DNA of 24,832 nt from a virus. The position numbers and the translations under genes are program-made. Numbering within the stretch: the first letter of the stretch is position 1; each line of letters opens with the position of its first letter. The stretch is taken from the IMG/VR virus record IMGVR_UViG_3300007276_000285, positions 1 to 24,832 of that record, one strand, 5' to 3'. Below, piece by piece: positions 1 to 10,400 of this stretch. The notes below the pieces were generated by a model, which had not been told where the DNA came from, did no database searches, and worked only from the letters and a program-made list of their open reading frames with translations.

Positions 1-429
1 GGTGATCCTGCAACCATGTCAGCAAATCTGACGCTGACTGCAAACTCAACCCGCATACGGCTTGCGGCTATGACTGTTAGCGGCATTGCAAGTATAGCTA
101 CAGTAGCCAGCGGCACACTGGTGGGTGTTCTTGGTACACTAAGTTCTAACATCACGCAGGCCACAGCGGGTCTGCGGATGCGCGTTGCGGGAGTTGGCAC
201 TCTAAGTGTTTCTTCGACGCAGACATCTACGCCTACTATTGTGGTTTCAGCAGGGACTTTAGCTCTTGACACTTCGGTGGTACAATCAACGGCAGGTGAT
301 CTAAAGTTTCAGGAGATTGATGCTGGGGCTACTGCTGAAACATGGACAGAAGTCACGCACACGGGTGACACTTGGACAGAAATCAATGCGGGCAGCACCG
401 CTGAAACATGGACAGAGGTGGTGAACTAA
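1..429 (+). CDS. Putative virion structural protein, 5' end outside window (partial)
   Basis: The reading frame is open from the window edge to a TAA at 427-429, so the gene probably begins upstream; an in-frame ATG lies at 16 but has no clear ribosome-binding site in view. The product is rich in Thr, Ser, Ala and Val with alternating hydrophobic residues, as in beta-rich phage fibre or decoration proteins. Its C-terminus carries three spaced copies of a (D/E)TWTE(V/I) motif, two of them encoded by an exact 17-bp direct repeat at 334-350 and 400-416. It is the first gene of the plus-strand virion cassette and its stop directly abuts the tail fibre ATG. I do not recognise the family; a structural role is inferred from composition and position only. 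Confidence 0.7.
   Translation, partial: GDPATMSANLTLTANSTRIRLAAMTVSGIASIATVASGTLVGVLGTLSSNITQATAGLRMRVAGVGTLSVSSTQTSTPTIVVSAGTLALDTSVVQSTAGDLKFQEIDAGATAETWTEVTHTGDTWTEINAGSTAETWTEVVN
334..416 (+). repeat. Direct repeat encoding ETWTE motifs
   Basis: An exact 17-bp copy occurs at 334-350 and 400-416 in the same reading frame (both encode A-E-T-W-T-E), with a diverged third copy near 371-384 (D-T-W-T-E-I). The spacing of about 11 residues suggests a short beta-strand repeat at the C-terminus of the structural protein. Confidence 0.75.
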
Positions 430-1668
430 ATGGCATCTTCATATACAGCCAACATAGGCATTGAAAAGCCGGGAACCGGAGAACAGGCCGGTACTTGGGG
501 TACAACCACTAACAACAACTTTGACATTATTGATAGAGCTATCAACGGTGTGGTGAGTCTATCTCTTTCTGGGACAACTACCACACTGACTACAACAGAC
601 GGTTCCTTGTCTGATGGTGGTCACAAGGTATTGGTGCTGGGCGGCTCTCCCTCTGGCACAAACACCATTACAATAAGTCCAAATGATCAGGACAAGTTAT
701 ATCTTGTTAGCAATGGCACCAATCAAACGGCTACCTTTACACAAGGTTCCGGCGGTAACGTTAATATTATTGCGGGTGAATCAGCATGGATATTTGCAGA
801 CGGAGCAGGCTCTGGTGCAGCGATAACCAAGGCATCTTTTATACCTGCCTCAGATGCTGTTACGACAGCCGCAATAGCAGATAGCGCGGTTACGACAGCC
901 AAGATAGCAGATGGCACAATAGCTACCGCTGACATGGCAGATGATGCGGTTACCGCAGCAAAACTTGCTAGTGACGCGGTGGTTAATGCGAGTGTTGCTT
1001 CTGGAGCAGCAATCGCGTTTAGCAAAATGGCAGATCTTACTGCATCTCGTGCTTTAGTTTCAGATGGTAGCGGAGATGTATCTGTAAGTGCGGTTACAAG
1101 CACAGAGCTTGGCTATCTTGATGGAGTAACAAGTGCCATTCAAACTCAAATTGATGGTATTGCAGGATATCCACAAGTTTTTACCGTTTTAACTTCTGGA
1201 TCTAGTTATGCAATACCGTCATCAGCAAAAGCTATTCTAATCAGAGCGTCTGGTGGAGGTGGTTCTGGCGGCTCGTCTCAGTTCAGTGGAAACTCTACTG
1301 TTAATGGCAATGTTGGATCTGACACAACAGTAACAAACTCAAATCTCAGCATTAGCATAACCGCAAAAGGTGGCGCGTCAGGTAGAGGCTCTACTGGTGG
1401 AACAGCTACAGCACAAACGGGTGATTCTGGTGGCGACTCTACTCTTCTTGCGGGTGGGGCAGCAGGTGGCGCACCGGGTATGAACAACTTTGACATCTCT
1501 TGTTCTTTTGGCGGCAACGGAAACCTAGTAACTAAATATGTAATTGGAGATAGCGTTGGCGGCGAGACGTTAAGTATTTCTATCGGGGCGGGTGGCGCGG
1601 CAGCAACTGCTGGAAGTACAACAAGTGCCGCAGGACAAACAGGTTATGTTGAAATAACGGTGTGGTAG
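430..1668 (+). CDS. Tail fibre / receptor-binding protein with glycine-rich tip
   Basis: A 412-residue product and probable distal tail fibre that contacts the host surface. Residues 1-40 (with GTWGTTTNNNFDIID) resemble the N-terminal attachment region of many marine phage fibres. Residues 141-190 are five in-register decapeptides of the type (S/D)DAVTTAKIA, a typical trimeric fibre shaft. Residues 206-241 include TELGYLDGVTSAIQTQID, a segment recurrent in phage fibres. Residues 274-404 form a Gly/Ser/Thr-rich domain like polyglycine-type receptor-binding tips, ending in YVEITVW. The ATG directly follows the previous TAA, with GAGG about 11 bases upstream. Host receptor is unknown. The fibre role is well supported by architecture. 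Confidence 0.85.
   Translation: MASSYTANIGIEKPGTGEQAGTWGTTTNNNFDIIDRAINGVVSLSLSGTTTTLTTTDGSLSDGGHKVLVLGGSPSGTNTITISPNDQDKLYLVSNGTNQTATFTQGSGGNVNIIAGESAWIFADGAGSGAAITKASFIPASDAVTTAAIADSAVTTAKIADGTIATADMADDAVTAAKLASDAVVNASVASGAAIAFSKMADLTASRALVSDGSGDVSVSAVTSTELGYLDGVTSAIQTQIDGIAGYPQVFTVLTSGSSYAIPSSAKAILIRASGGGGSGGSSQFSGNSTVNGNVGSDTTVTNSNLSISITAKGGASGRGSTGGTATAQTGDSGGDSTLLAGGAAGGAPGMNNFDISCSFGGNGNLVTKYVIGDSVGGETLSISIGAGGAAATAGSTTSAAGQTGYVEITVW
850..999 (+). repeat. Five tandem 30-bp coding repeats (decapeptide shaft repeats)
   Basis: Residues 141-190 of the fibre fall into five consecutive ten-residue units with consensus (S/D)-D-A-V-T-T-A-x-(I/L/M/V)-A, followed by a degenerate unit. The DNA copies are diverged, so this is an old protein-level repeat, not a recent tandem duplication. 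Confidence 0.8.
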
Positions 1669-3810
1669 ATGCCCTTAACAAAGCTACAATTCAAACCCGG
1701 TGTAAACCAAGAAGTCACCTCGTATTCCAACGAAGGTGGCTGGCGTGACTGCGATAAGATACGCTTTCGTTTTGGTTACCCTGAAAAGCTTGGTGGGTGG
1801 GAGAAGTTTAGCTCTTCTACATATCTTGGATCTGCACGAGCTTTACACAATTGGATCGCGCTCGACGGATCAAATTACTTGGGCATAGGCACACATCTTA
1901 AATACTACATTGAAGAAGGCGGCGGCTTTAACGACATCACTCCTATTCGTCTAACAACTGGGTCAGGAGATGTGACCTTTGCCGCTACAAACGGCAGCAC
2001 AACTATCACTGTTACGGACGCATCTCACGGCGCAGTTGAAAATGACTTTGTTACGTTTTCGGGTGCAGCATCTCTTGGTGGTAACATCACAGCCGCAATC
2101 TTGAACATCGAATATCAGGTCGTGAGCATCATTAACGCCAACAGTTATACGATTACTGCCAGCGTTGCAGCCAACTCATCTGATTCAGGCAACGGCGGAT
2201 CAAGCACTGTAGGCGCATATCAAATCAACGTGGGTTTGGACTCGACAGTTGGTGGTACAGGCTGGGGTGCTGGTTTGTACGGCGGTGTTGCAGCCGGTGC
2301 GCTTGAAACCACCATCAACGAAGGCGGCACGTTCTCTGCTTCTGACACAACCTTGACTGTAACCAGCGGCACAGGTATCGCGGCAGATGATTTCATTCTA
2401 ATCGACAGTGAAATCCTCAAGGTCACCAACGTATCTACAAACGATCTGACAGTGACACGGGCGCAGTCAGGCACAGAAGCCTCGACACATGCAAACGGTG
2501 CAACTGTTACTTTGATCGTGGGTAATGCTAGTGCTGACAATGATTACTTTGGCTGGGGTATTGCGGCATCTGGTGGTCTTACGACGACAACACAGATACG
2601 TTTGTGGTCGCACGATAACTTCGGTGAAGATCTGCTAATTAACGCACGAGATAGCAACATCTTTTACTGGGACCGGACAAACAACCTGTCTACTCGTGCG
2701 ATTGAATTATCTACGCGCACTGGCACAAAGACCAGCGTACCTCAAAAGGCAAAACAAGTGCTTGTGTCCGATCAAGACAGGCACGTTATCGTTTTTGGCG
2801 CAGATGGCTTGGGCGCAAACTCCAGTGCTACACAAGGCGACGGGGTACAAGATCCGTTGTTGATCAGATTCAGCAGTCAGGAAAACCCGATAGACTTCTT
2901 CCCAACTGCCACAAACACAGCAGGCGACTTGAGACTTGGTGCAGGGTCTACCTTCGTACAGGCGGTTGAAACCAAGCGTGAGATACTGGTGTGGACGGAC
3001 ACTGCCCTGTTTTCCATGCGCTTTATTGGACCGCCCTTTACCTTTGGTCTGTCTCAGCTTGCCTCAAACATTACAATCATGGGTCCAAACTCAGCGGTGG
3101 CAACAGAAGACGTTGTATACTGGATGGGTATCGACAACTTCTATGTGTACGCTGGTAGAACGCAGCAGCTTCCATGCACTGTTAGGCAGAAGGTCTTTGG
3201 TGATTTCAACAAGGCTGAGTCTGACAAGGTAACTTCTGGCATCAACTCAGAGTTTAGCGAGATATTCTGGTTCTATCCGTCGGCCAACTCCACAGAGAAT
3301 GACAAGTATGTCATATACAACTATGGCGAAAAGGTATGGTACTTTGGCAGTCTAGCTAGAACGGCATGGTTGGATCGCGGAACACGGTCCTTTCCTCTTG
3401 CCGCAGGCAGTCAATATATTTTTAACCACGAGTTTGGTTTTGATGATGACGGCTCGGCCATGACTTCGTTTATCGAGTCGGCAGCGATTGACATAGGAGA
3501 TGGCGATAAGTTTACCCACATTAGACGCGTCATTCCCGACCTTACATTCATTGGTTCGACAAATCTTAGTAGTCCACAAGCTTCGTTTACCATCAAGTCG
3601 CGTCGTTTTCCTGGTGCTTCGTTTGATAACACGGACTCCGGAACCACAACGGGGTCAATCACATCTGCCAGTGTGGAAACATTTACGGAGCAGCTTCATC
3701 TCCGGTCTCGTGGGCGCTCGTTTGCGTTACGCATTGACTCTACGGCACTTGGCACAAAGTGGAAGCTCGGAAGTCCGCGCATTGATATTCGTCCAGACGG
3801 GAGACAGTAG
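1669..3810 (+). CDS. Tail/DNA-stabilisation-like structural protein
   Basis: A 713-residue virion protein. The N-terminus (PLTKLQFKPGVNQE, then GGWRDCDKIRFRFGYPEKLGGWEK) is a signature I associate with marine podovirus structural proteins. The C-terminal half (about 430-600) has WTDTALFSMRFIGPP, a conserved VYWMGIDNFYVY stretch and KYVIYNYGEKVWYFG, a strand pattern resembling P22 gp10-type packaged-DNA stabilisation proteins; that assignment is inferred. Residues about 97-185 and 212-285 look like inserted beta-domains (the second has ILIDSEILKVT and LTVTRAQSGTEA), as found in other marine phage structural proteins. Its ATG directly follows the fibre stop and its TAG overlaps the next GTG start by one base. 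A tail-tube or hub protein is the alternative. Confidence 0.75.
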   Translation: MPLTKLQFKPGVNQEVTSYSNEGGWRDCDKIRFRFGYPEKLGGWEKFSSSTYLGSARALHNWIALDGSNYLGIGTHLKYYIEEGGGFNDITPIRLTTGSGDVTFAATNGSTTITVTDASHGAVENDFVTFSGAASLGGNITAAILNIEYQVVSIINANSYTITASVAANSSDSGNGGSSTVGAYQINVGLDSTVGGTGWGAGLYGGVAAGALETTINEGGTFSASDTTLTVTSGTGIAADDFILIDSEILKVTNVSTNDLTVTRAQSGTEASTHANGATVTLIVGNASADNDYFGWGIAASGGLTTTTQIRLWSHDNFGEDLLINARDSNIFYWDRTNNLSTRAIELSTRTGTKTSVPQKAKQVLVSDQDRHVIVFGADGLGANSSATQGDGVQDPLLIRFSSQENPIDFFPTATNTAGDLRLGAGSTFVQAVETKREILVWTDTALFSMRFIGPPFTFGLSQLASNITIMGPNSAVATEDVVYWMGIDNFYVYAGRTQQLPCTVRQKVFGDFNKAESDKVTSGINSEFSEIFWFYPSANSTENDKYVIYNYGEKVWYFGSLARTAWLDRGTRSFPLAAGSQYIFNHEFGFDDDGSAMTSFIESAAIDIGDGDKFTHIRRVIPDLTFIGSTNLSSPQASFTIKSRRFPGASFDNTDSGTTTGSITSASVETFTEQLHLRSRGRSFALRIDSTALGTKWKLGSPRIDIRPDGRQ

Positions 3811-4040
3811 TGGCACAGGTACAAAATCCTCCACCAAGATTGCCCGAAGCTCCGGTTGACTACGATCCGCAGTACATGGCGGATTTGATACGTGCGTTGG
3901 AGATATTTATTTCGCAAGAAAGAACACCCGGTGAGATGCGGGGCACAAAGATTACACTGACAGGGCTACCGACAAGTGCTTCTGGACTAGAGACGGGCGC
4001 TCTGTATAATGACAGTGGTACAGTGAAGGTGGTTACCTGA
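3810..4040 (+). CDS. Small conserved virion-cassette protein (76 aa)
   Basis: A 76-residue product starting with GTG that overlaps the preceding TAG by one base (TAGTG); its own TGA overlaps the following ATG by one base. The N-terminus is proline-rich (QNPPPRLPEAP), followed by a likely helix (YMADLIRALEIFISQE) and a C-terminal TLTGLPTSASGLETGALYND segment typical of small proteins between tail genes in marine phages. This suggests a small head-tail or tail-completion component, but no enzyme motif is present and the function is unknown. Tight coupling on both sides supports that it is a real gene. Confidence 0.75.
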   Translation: MAQVQNPPPRLPEAPVDYDPQYMADLIRALEIFISQERTPGEMRGTKITLTGLPTSASGLETGALYNDSGTVKVVT

Positions 4041-4822
4041 TGGGCCTGTTTAAAAACTTTACCAAAATTCTAAAAAAAGCTGCGCCAGTTATTGGTGGCG
4101 CAGTTGGCTTTGGTCTTGGCGGGCCTATGGGCGCGGCCATCGGTTCTGGAATCGGGGGTCTTGCAGCAGGTCAGGATGTCGAGGATGCCTTGAAAACCGC
4201 AGCGATTGGTGGCGCGCTTGGGTATGGTGCGAGTAAAATGTTCCCTGGCAGTGCGGGCTTTTTGAAACCGGGGACAGTTACAAACCCTGCGGTGGCGGCT
4301 TCTACTTCTGCTGTTCCTGCGGGGGGCATACCCGCAGCGGCTGTTAGTCCGGCTGTAACCGCAGCCGATGTAGCAGCAGCACAGAAGTCTGCTGCTGGTT
4401 CTGGTGTATTTGGTAACCTGTTTACTGACATGAGTACCGGGCAAAAGATAGCCCTCGGGCTTGGGAGCCTTGGTGCCTTGGGTGCTTTGACGCAAGAAGA
4501 AGAAGAAATAGGAAGTCAACGTCCGTTTCCGAAAGGTGAGATGTTTGACATTACCGCCCGTTCTCGTGATGGAGACGTGTATCAGTTGAATGATCCGGAA
4601 GATCTTGCAGCCTATCAGCGCGAGATATCCAACTTCAATTACATGGATGGCGGCGAAGTCACAGGACCAGGGACCGGCACTTCTGATTCAGTCCCTGCAC
4701 GTTTGTCGGACGGTGAGTTCGTCGTAACAGCAAAGGCCGTGCGTGGTGCGGGCGGCGGAGATAGAGATATCGGGGCCGCACGTATGTATGATATGATGGC
4801 CGAGTTGGAGGCTTCTGCATAA
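4040..4822 (+). CDS. Glycine-rich putative virion protein
   Basis: A 260-residue product. Residues about 10-70 are Gly/Ala-rich and moderately hydrophobic (VIGGAVGFGLGGPMGAAIGS), resembling glycine-zipper segments of phage internal proteins that may meet membranes. The C-terminal part contains YMDGGEVTGPGTGTSDSVPA followed by RLSDGEFVVTAKAVRGAG, a motif I know from many marine phage virion proteins. It is linked to both neighbours by one-base stop/start overlaps (TGATG and TAATG). The role is probably an internal or ejected virion protein; no catalytic motif is seen. Confidence 0.75.
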   Translation: MGLFKNFTKILKKAAPVIGGAVGFGLGGPMGAAIGSGIGGLAAGQDVEDALKTAAIGGALGYGASKMFPGSAGFLKPGTVTNPAVAASTSAVPAGGIPAAAVSPAVTAADVAAAQKSAAGSGVFGNLFTDMSTGQKIALGLGSLGALGALTQEEEEIGSQRPFPKGEMFDITARSRDGDVYQLNDPEDLAAYQREISNFNYMDGGEVTGPGTGTSDSVPARLSDGEFVVTAKAVRGAGGGDRDIGAARMYDMMAELEASA

Positions 4823-5742
4823 TGGCTACACAAACCCAAGAAATGATCACCAGACTTCCTGAGTTTCAGGAGCAGTATCTGGCGAACCTGCTGACCTCGG
4901 CCCAAGGACTTTTTAAACCAACGGACGATGGTGGTCTTGGCCTTTCGATGCCGTTTGCTCCGGCGGAGCAGGCTGCTCTTTCTCAAGGACAGCAGGATGC
5001 CATCGCGGCTGCTCTTGGCGCAGGGGTTGGCTCTTATCAACCTTATCTGGATCAGGCGCAGGCTGGGCTTGAAGGCGCAATGCAAACCGCAGCCGGTGCT
5101 AGTATGTCACCGACGGCGTATCAAGATTACATGGACCCGTATCTTGATGACGTTGTTCAGCGGGCGCAGGCAGACATTGGTCGTCAAGGTCAGATACAAG
5201 AGCAAGCTGCAAACGCAAAGGCCGCTGGTGCAGGAGCTTTTGGTGGGTCTCGAGCCGCTGTTGTTCAAGGAGAAATTGGTCGTAACACACTGGAACAGCA
5301 GGCTCGTACAGGTGAGCGGCTTCGCAGTGCAGGCTTCGCGCAGGCTTCAAAGCTTGCACAGGACGCTGCATCACAGCAGTTGAAGCAGGCGCAACTTGGT
5401 GGCGGTTTGGCACAAGGTATTGCAGGTCTGGGATCGCAGGCACAAGGCATGGGTGTGCAGGACATCAACACACTTCTGGGCATTGGCGGGTTGCAGCAAC
5501 AGCAGGACCAGACGGGTCTCAACATCGCCCAACAAAACATACTCGGTCAGCAGCAGCAGCCGTTCCAACAGATTGGCTTCCTGTCAGACATCTTCCAAGG
5601 TGTGCCAGCCTTGCAACAAACAACTTCGCAGACTACAACGCCGCCACCTAGTGCGATGTCTCAAATCCTTGGTCTTGGAATTGCCGGTCTTGGTGCTTAC
5701 GGTCAGGCGCAACAGGGTCTTGGCTTTTTAGGAAGGGCTTAA
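4822..5742 (+). CDS. Putative internal virion / DNA-ejection protein (306 aa)
   Basis: A Gln/Ala/Gly-rich product of 306 residues, predicted mostly alpha-helical. It begins with TQEMITRLPEFQEQYLANLL, has a central Ala/Gln-rich helical region with AGAFGGSRAAVVQGEIGRNT, and a C-terminal Gly/Leu stretch (LGLGIAGLGAYGQAQQGLG). This composition and order, next to large late proteins, resemble P22-like ejection proteins and other podovirus internal proteins that leave the capsid with the DNA. The start overlaps the previous stop by one base and the next gene begins three bases after its stop. The role is inferred from composition and context. Confidence 0.7.
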   Translation: MATQTQEMITRLPEFQEQYLANLLTSAQGLFKPTDDGGLGLSMPFAPAEQAALSQGQQDAIAAALGAGVGSYQPYLDQAQAGLEGAMQTAAGASMSPTAYQDYMDPYLDDVVQRAQADIGRQGQIQEQAANAKAAGAGAFGGSRAAVVQGEIGRNTLEQQARTGERLRSAGFAQASKLAQDAASQQLKQAQLGGGLAQGIAGLGSQAQGMGVQDINTLLGIGGLQQQQDQTGLNIAQQNILGQQQQPFQQIGFLSDIFQGVPALQQTTSQTTTPPPSAMSQILGLGIAGLGAYGQAQQGLGFLGRA

Positions 5743-5744
5743 TT

Positions 5745-7427
5745 ATGCGCCGCGCTCCTCTTAGTCGTCCGATGTTCCGGTCACGTACAGCACCGGGGGC
5801 ATCTCGCCAGCCCACTGGTGTTCTTGCTTCAAGCCCTGAGTTAATGCAAGCAGCTATGCGTAATCTTCCGAACCCTGCTCCGGGGGCGGGAGTTCAAAAT
5901 CCGTTTCAACCTGCTGTGTTTAATCAAGGTGCGGGTGAAAGCCTCTTGCAGAATATGTCTGCCCCTGCGTTGAATATCGCTGCGGGTGACAGACCACTTG
6001 ATGTTTCAGCCGCCCCTGAACCAACAACCTTCACAACACCAGAGCCAAAACCAAAGCCCGATACACAGCCGCTTACGCTGCCCGATGACGTTGATGCCCG
6101 CACCGCAAAAGTTGCGCAGCCAATGCTGGATTCAGCTAATAGGCTGAGAGCGGCCACAGACAACATTCTTGAAAATGTGCCTGGTCGAGACGATGTGGTT
6201 GTGGCCGGTAAGTCTGTCAACCAATTGTACCAAGATGCTTTTGATGCAATGGATGAAGACACGCCAACTCTTAGTGACTACAACCTCGCCGACTTTGAGG
6301 ACATGGCTATGGAGTCTCTGGGCTACACCAAAGGACGTGGCCCCAAACAGATTGCAAACGAAGACAAGAAGACATCTTTCTGGCTGTCTCTTATCAAGGC
6401 CGGGTTAGCTACTGCCGCTGGTGAAAGTCCATATGCGCTTACAAACATTGCACGGGGTCTTTCGTTTGGGGTTGAGTCATTTGGTCGTGACATAAAAGAC
6501 ATCAGCGCAGCCGAGCGCGAAGAAAACAGAGCGATTGCTTCTGCCAAGTTGGCGCTGCTTCAAGACCAGCGAAGCGTTGATGTTGCAAACCGTGCAGCTA
6601 AAATTCAAGCAGCACAATTTAAGGCGCAGCTTGGTGATTCGATTCGCCAAGAAGATAGGGCTGATGCGTTTAAACAAATAGATATAGCAACAGGTTATCT
6701 TCAGATTGAAAACAGTTTGATACAGTTTGTTGCATCGCAAGATGCAAACTGGGCCTCGATTGATTTCAACAAAGAAAAGTTTGCAGCGACACTGAACGCC
6801 ACACTGGCGGCGCAAACTCCTGACATCATCAGAGAGTTGAATGTTGCGGGTTATGTTGTGCCGAAAGAAGAAGGCGGCACAGTCGATTTCTCCGATTCAG
6901 ACAGCTACAAGCTGACAAATGAAGGTATTACTATATTCAATAATTGGATCCTCAACAAAGGGTCTGTGAAGCTGACTGATCTTGTTCGAACAGCCGACGC
7001 CGCTGGCGAGACCATGATCGTGGGGTCAATGAACTTTGCAGATGTAGAGAATGGAAGCGAAAGAGCCAAAACAGTATCAACGCTGTTGGGTAAGTTAGCG
7101 ACTGATCCTGAGGCCGCAGCACAGCAGCAAATACCTGCATTCCGTATAAGTCCGGGCGTAAGCACAACTGCTCGGCCTATGATTGAGGCTTTATGGGAGT
7201 CTGGTAACTATAACAACCTAGAATTTTATGGGATCGTAGATGACGAGGGAGAGATAAAGCAGGGACTTTTAGACCTTGACAGGTTGAAGAGCCAGCAAGA
7301 CGCGGAGGCACTACAATCAATACTGGAAATAAAAGTGAAAAAGCAACCCGTCGATGACGGCGAGTTGGCAACAGAAGTTGTCTCTGACCAGACTATAGAC
7401 CCCGCCACTGGTAGACCAAATCTCTGA
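5745..7427 (+). CDS. Putative internal virion protein (560 aa)
   Basis: A 560-residue product. The N-terminal ~120 residues are Pro/Ala-rich and probably disordered (PEPKPKPDTQP). The middle has FWLSLIKAGLATAAGESPYA followed by LTNIARGLSFGVESF, a motif common in phage proteins of this position and plausibly membrane-interacting, then a charged helical stretch (AAEREENRAIASAKLALL) likely to form coiled coil. The C-terminal third (VDFSDSDSYKLTNEG, EALWESGNYNNLEF) appears globular. AGGAAGG-like bases inside the end of the previous gene (about 5730-5736) give a ribosome site for the ATG at 5745. The stop is one base before the next ATG. Probable ejected or scaffold-like virion protein; no enzymatic motif is seen. 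Confidence 0.7.
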   Translation: MRRAPLSRPMFRSRTAPGASRQPTGVLASSPELMQAAMRNLPNPAPGAGVQNPFQPAVFNQGAGESLLQNMSAPALNIAAGDRPLDVSAAPEPTTFTTPEPKPKPDTQPLTLPDDVDARTAKVAQPMLDSANRLRAATDNILENVPGRDDVVVAGKSVNQLYQDAFDAMDEDTPTLSDYNLADFEDMAMESLGYTKGRGPKQIANEDKKTSFWLSLIKAGLATAAGESPYALTNIARGLSFGVESFGRDIKDISAAEREENRAIASAKLALLQDQRSVDVANRAAKIQAAQFKAQLGDSIRQEDRADAFKQIDIATGYLQIENSLIQFVASQDANWASIDFNKEKFAATLNATLAAQTPDIIRELNVAGYVVPKEEGGTVDFSDSDSYKLTNEGITIFNNWILNKGSVKLTDLVRTADAAGETMIVGSMNFADVENGSERAKTVSTLLGKLATDPEAAAQQQIPAFRISPGVSTTARPMIEALWESGNYNNLEFYGIVDDEGEIKQGLLDLDRLKSQQDAEALQSILEIKVKKQPVDDGELATEVVSDQTIDPATGRPNL

Positions 7428-7428
7428 T

Positions 7429-10400
7429 ATGAAAAAATGGAATTACAAGGGCGAGATCTTTGAGCTTCCAGAAGATTTAAGCGCGCAGGATGCTACGGCA
7501 CGGATTAAGGAAATCTTATCCGAGCGAGAGAATACATCCGACAACACATCTGAAAATAAGCCATTGCCGCCTTACGTGCCCGAAAAAGCTGATGAACGCG
7601 GTCTTCTTGGGGACATCGGGGTCAACCTCGCAAGAGGTGTTTACGAGGGTGCGAAAGCCACAAGCGAACTCGTCGGGTTGTACTATGACGTAAAGTACAA
7701 CACCAGCGGCACTAGCTTGTTTCCTAAAGAAGACAACGAACTTCCAACAGAAGATCCTTTTCCAATTGCAGGCGCAATTGTTAAGGGCTTTGAAGATGTA
7801 GGCGAAGGGGTTGAAGAAGTAACCGGCATAGAAGGAAAAGCAACAACTCTTGCCGGTGAAATTTCACACGTCGTCGGTCAGTACGTCGTTCCTGGGGGAC
7901 TCGGTGCAAAAGTTGTATCAAAAGCCACAAAACTTGGACGGCTTGAAAAGCTAACTCGCGCAAGGAGAGGCAAGTCTAGTCTCACCAGAAGACAAAAACT
8001 TTTGCTGAGTGGCCAACAGGCTGTTGGTGCAACGGCAGTAGACTTTGTTGTGTCGTCAGATGAAAGCGAGGGCATACACGACTTTTTTGAATTAGGCCCG
8101 GACATGTCTCCGGAACGTAAAGTCGGTGAAACGGCGCTCGAGCTTCTTGGTGCAAAGCTTTTGAACCGTACGTTGCTTGGAGCCGAGGCTGGTATTGCCA
8201 CTGTTGTCCTACCACCTGTGCTTGGAGCAGCACTCAAAGGCACCTTTAAGTTTGGTGCTTCTCGCCCCGTTGAAATAGCATCTGACATTTTGCAGAATAA
8301 ACTGGGTATCGTAACTCCTATTGCACGATCTTCGCCCGACTCTATCTTGGACCGCGCCCGCCGGACCACGGTTGCTGATCTGGTTACCGTGGGGGCACTG
8401 CCGGCTGTCCGCAAAAGTCTAGAGATAGCCACCAATCAAATATTAAAACAAGAAGCACGGATCTTAGATGCATCCGACAAGGTTGGGCTTAGTAGCACGA
8501 TTATTGCTAACCTATTCGCCAATCTTCGCTATCGCGGGTTTCTTGACCCAGCCGCTGCTAGAGCCAACTCGCTGGTCAACGCTGCTGTCGAAGGTGATGT
8601 TAAAAGAGCAGACCGCCAACTGACAAAAGTCGAACAGAAGATTGACGAGTTTTTAGCTCGTCCTGAAATGAGACAACAGACAGCGATTACAAAACAAACT
8701 TTGATGAACGCTTTTATGGACGTTCTGGAGACAGGTAAGCGCCCAGACGATATCCCAGATGAGTTGTTTAACGCATACAAATCGGCTCGAAACATTATTG
8801 ACCAATTATCCAACCGGCTGCTTGAGACCGGCGCGGTACGTGCACTGCCTGAAACTGCGGCGCCGGGGAAAGCGAGTCGAGAATCTTTGATGAAAGCAAT
8901 CCGCGAAAACACTGAACTAGGCGGATATTTGCGGCAACGATATGCGGCGTACGAAAACCCCAAGTATGATATTGCTGCCGGGTCAGCAAGAGAAAAAGAA
9001 ATATTTAACTTGATTCGCACCAGTGTAGGTGGGCGTAGTGAAAACACCGTCTTTAATCATATAAAAAGTGTGCTTGGAGAAGAAAGTGATTTTCTTCGTA
9101 TAACAGATGAACAGACATTAGATACTTTAACTGAGCGCCAGATGCGAGAATACATTCGTCTTGTTCTTGCCAAGACCCCCGCCGGTATGGGCAAACGCGG
9201 CTGGGGCGGGTTCATGGGTAAGGTTCCAATCCGGAAGTTAAACACTCAGCTTCTAAATAGACGCAAGGTTGAAAGCCCAGTTCTTAAAGAAATTCTGGGG
9301 CAAGTCCGTAACCCACGAGAGTCTTACATTTCTACGGTGTCTGATCTATCCACGTTCATTGCGACAGATAGTTTTTACTCCATAATACGTCGAGTCGCTG
9401 ATGCCGATATGCTCGACGCTCAGTTCCGGCGCGGTAAATACGGCGAAGACTTTTTAAATCCTGCGGAGCGCGAGGCTTTAGCAGAGGCTCGTAAAACAAA
9501 CCCGACAGCCACGGCTGACGTTCTCGGCCCTAAGTTAGATGGTCGATACATCGACGTGCCGGCTCGTGTGGCGCAGCGTCAAGAACGTCTACAGTTACAA
9601 CTTGAGTCCGAGGTGGCACAAGGCGCTGGTGATGGTCGTGTTAGACAGCTTCAAGCGGAAATTGATGGCGCCGAAGAGTTTGTTATGACGGACTTGCGAA
9701 CGAAGGGCTATCACATTATTGGTAGAACCGATTCTTCAGGAAACATCATAAAGAAAGATCCAGGGCAGTCTGAAAGTGCTTTTGGGGCATTACATAACAT
9801 TGCGCTTCCGGAGGCCATGGCTAGCTCTCTGCAACGCAACATCATTTCGGACGACAACTTTTTAGGGGGCATACTTCGAGCCATGTATGGTGGCATGTTG
9901 AAGTTGAAGGGTATTTCTCAATTCAACAAAACAATTTTGTCTCCAATCACACAAGTTCGTAACGTCACCTCGGCAAGTATGTTTGCGTTGGCGCAAGGAA
10001 ATGTTGGCTCGGGCGCAAGTCTTGGCCAATCTGTAGATATTGTTCTACGCGATCTGATTAACAAAAAGTTTTTGTCTGCTGATTACAGACTGACAGACGA
10101 GGGTGTGGAGTATCTGGCTGATCTTCAGCAGCGCGGCATCATTGGCAGCAGCGCGGAGTTGCGGGAGCTACAGGATAACCTGCGCAAAGCAACAAACACC
10201 CGAAGTCAAAATGTCATGGAAGACCATGCCTTAGTGTCTGATGTCGCCACTACCGGACCAAAGGATAGTGGGCTTGGAGGCTCTTTAGATCGACTGAATC
10301 GACGCAATCTTATGTGGCAGTTTCTTGGAAAAACTGCTGATGCGTATCGCGCGGGCGACGATGTTTGGAAAATATACAACTACGAGTTTGAGCAATCAAA

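Noticed and set aside
7878-8435. 185-codon minus-strand frame inside the giant virion gene
   Set aside because: It is low-complexity Ser/Ala/Pro-rich shadow of a clearly coding plus-strand frame, with no neighbours in the same direction.
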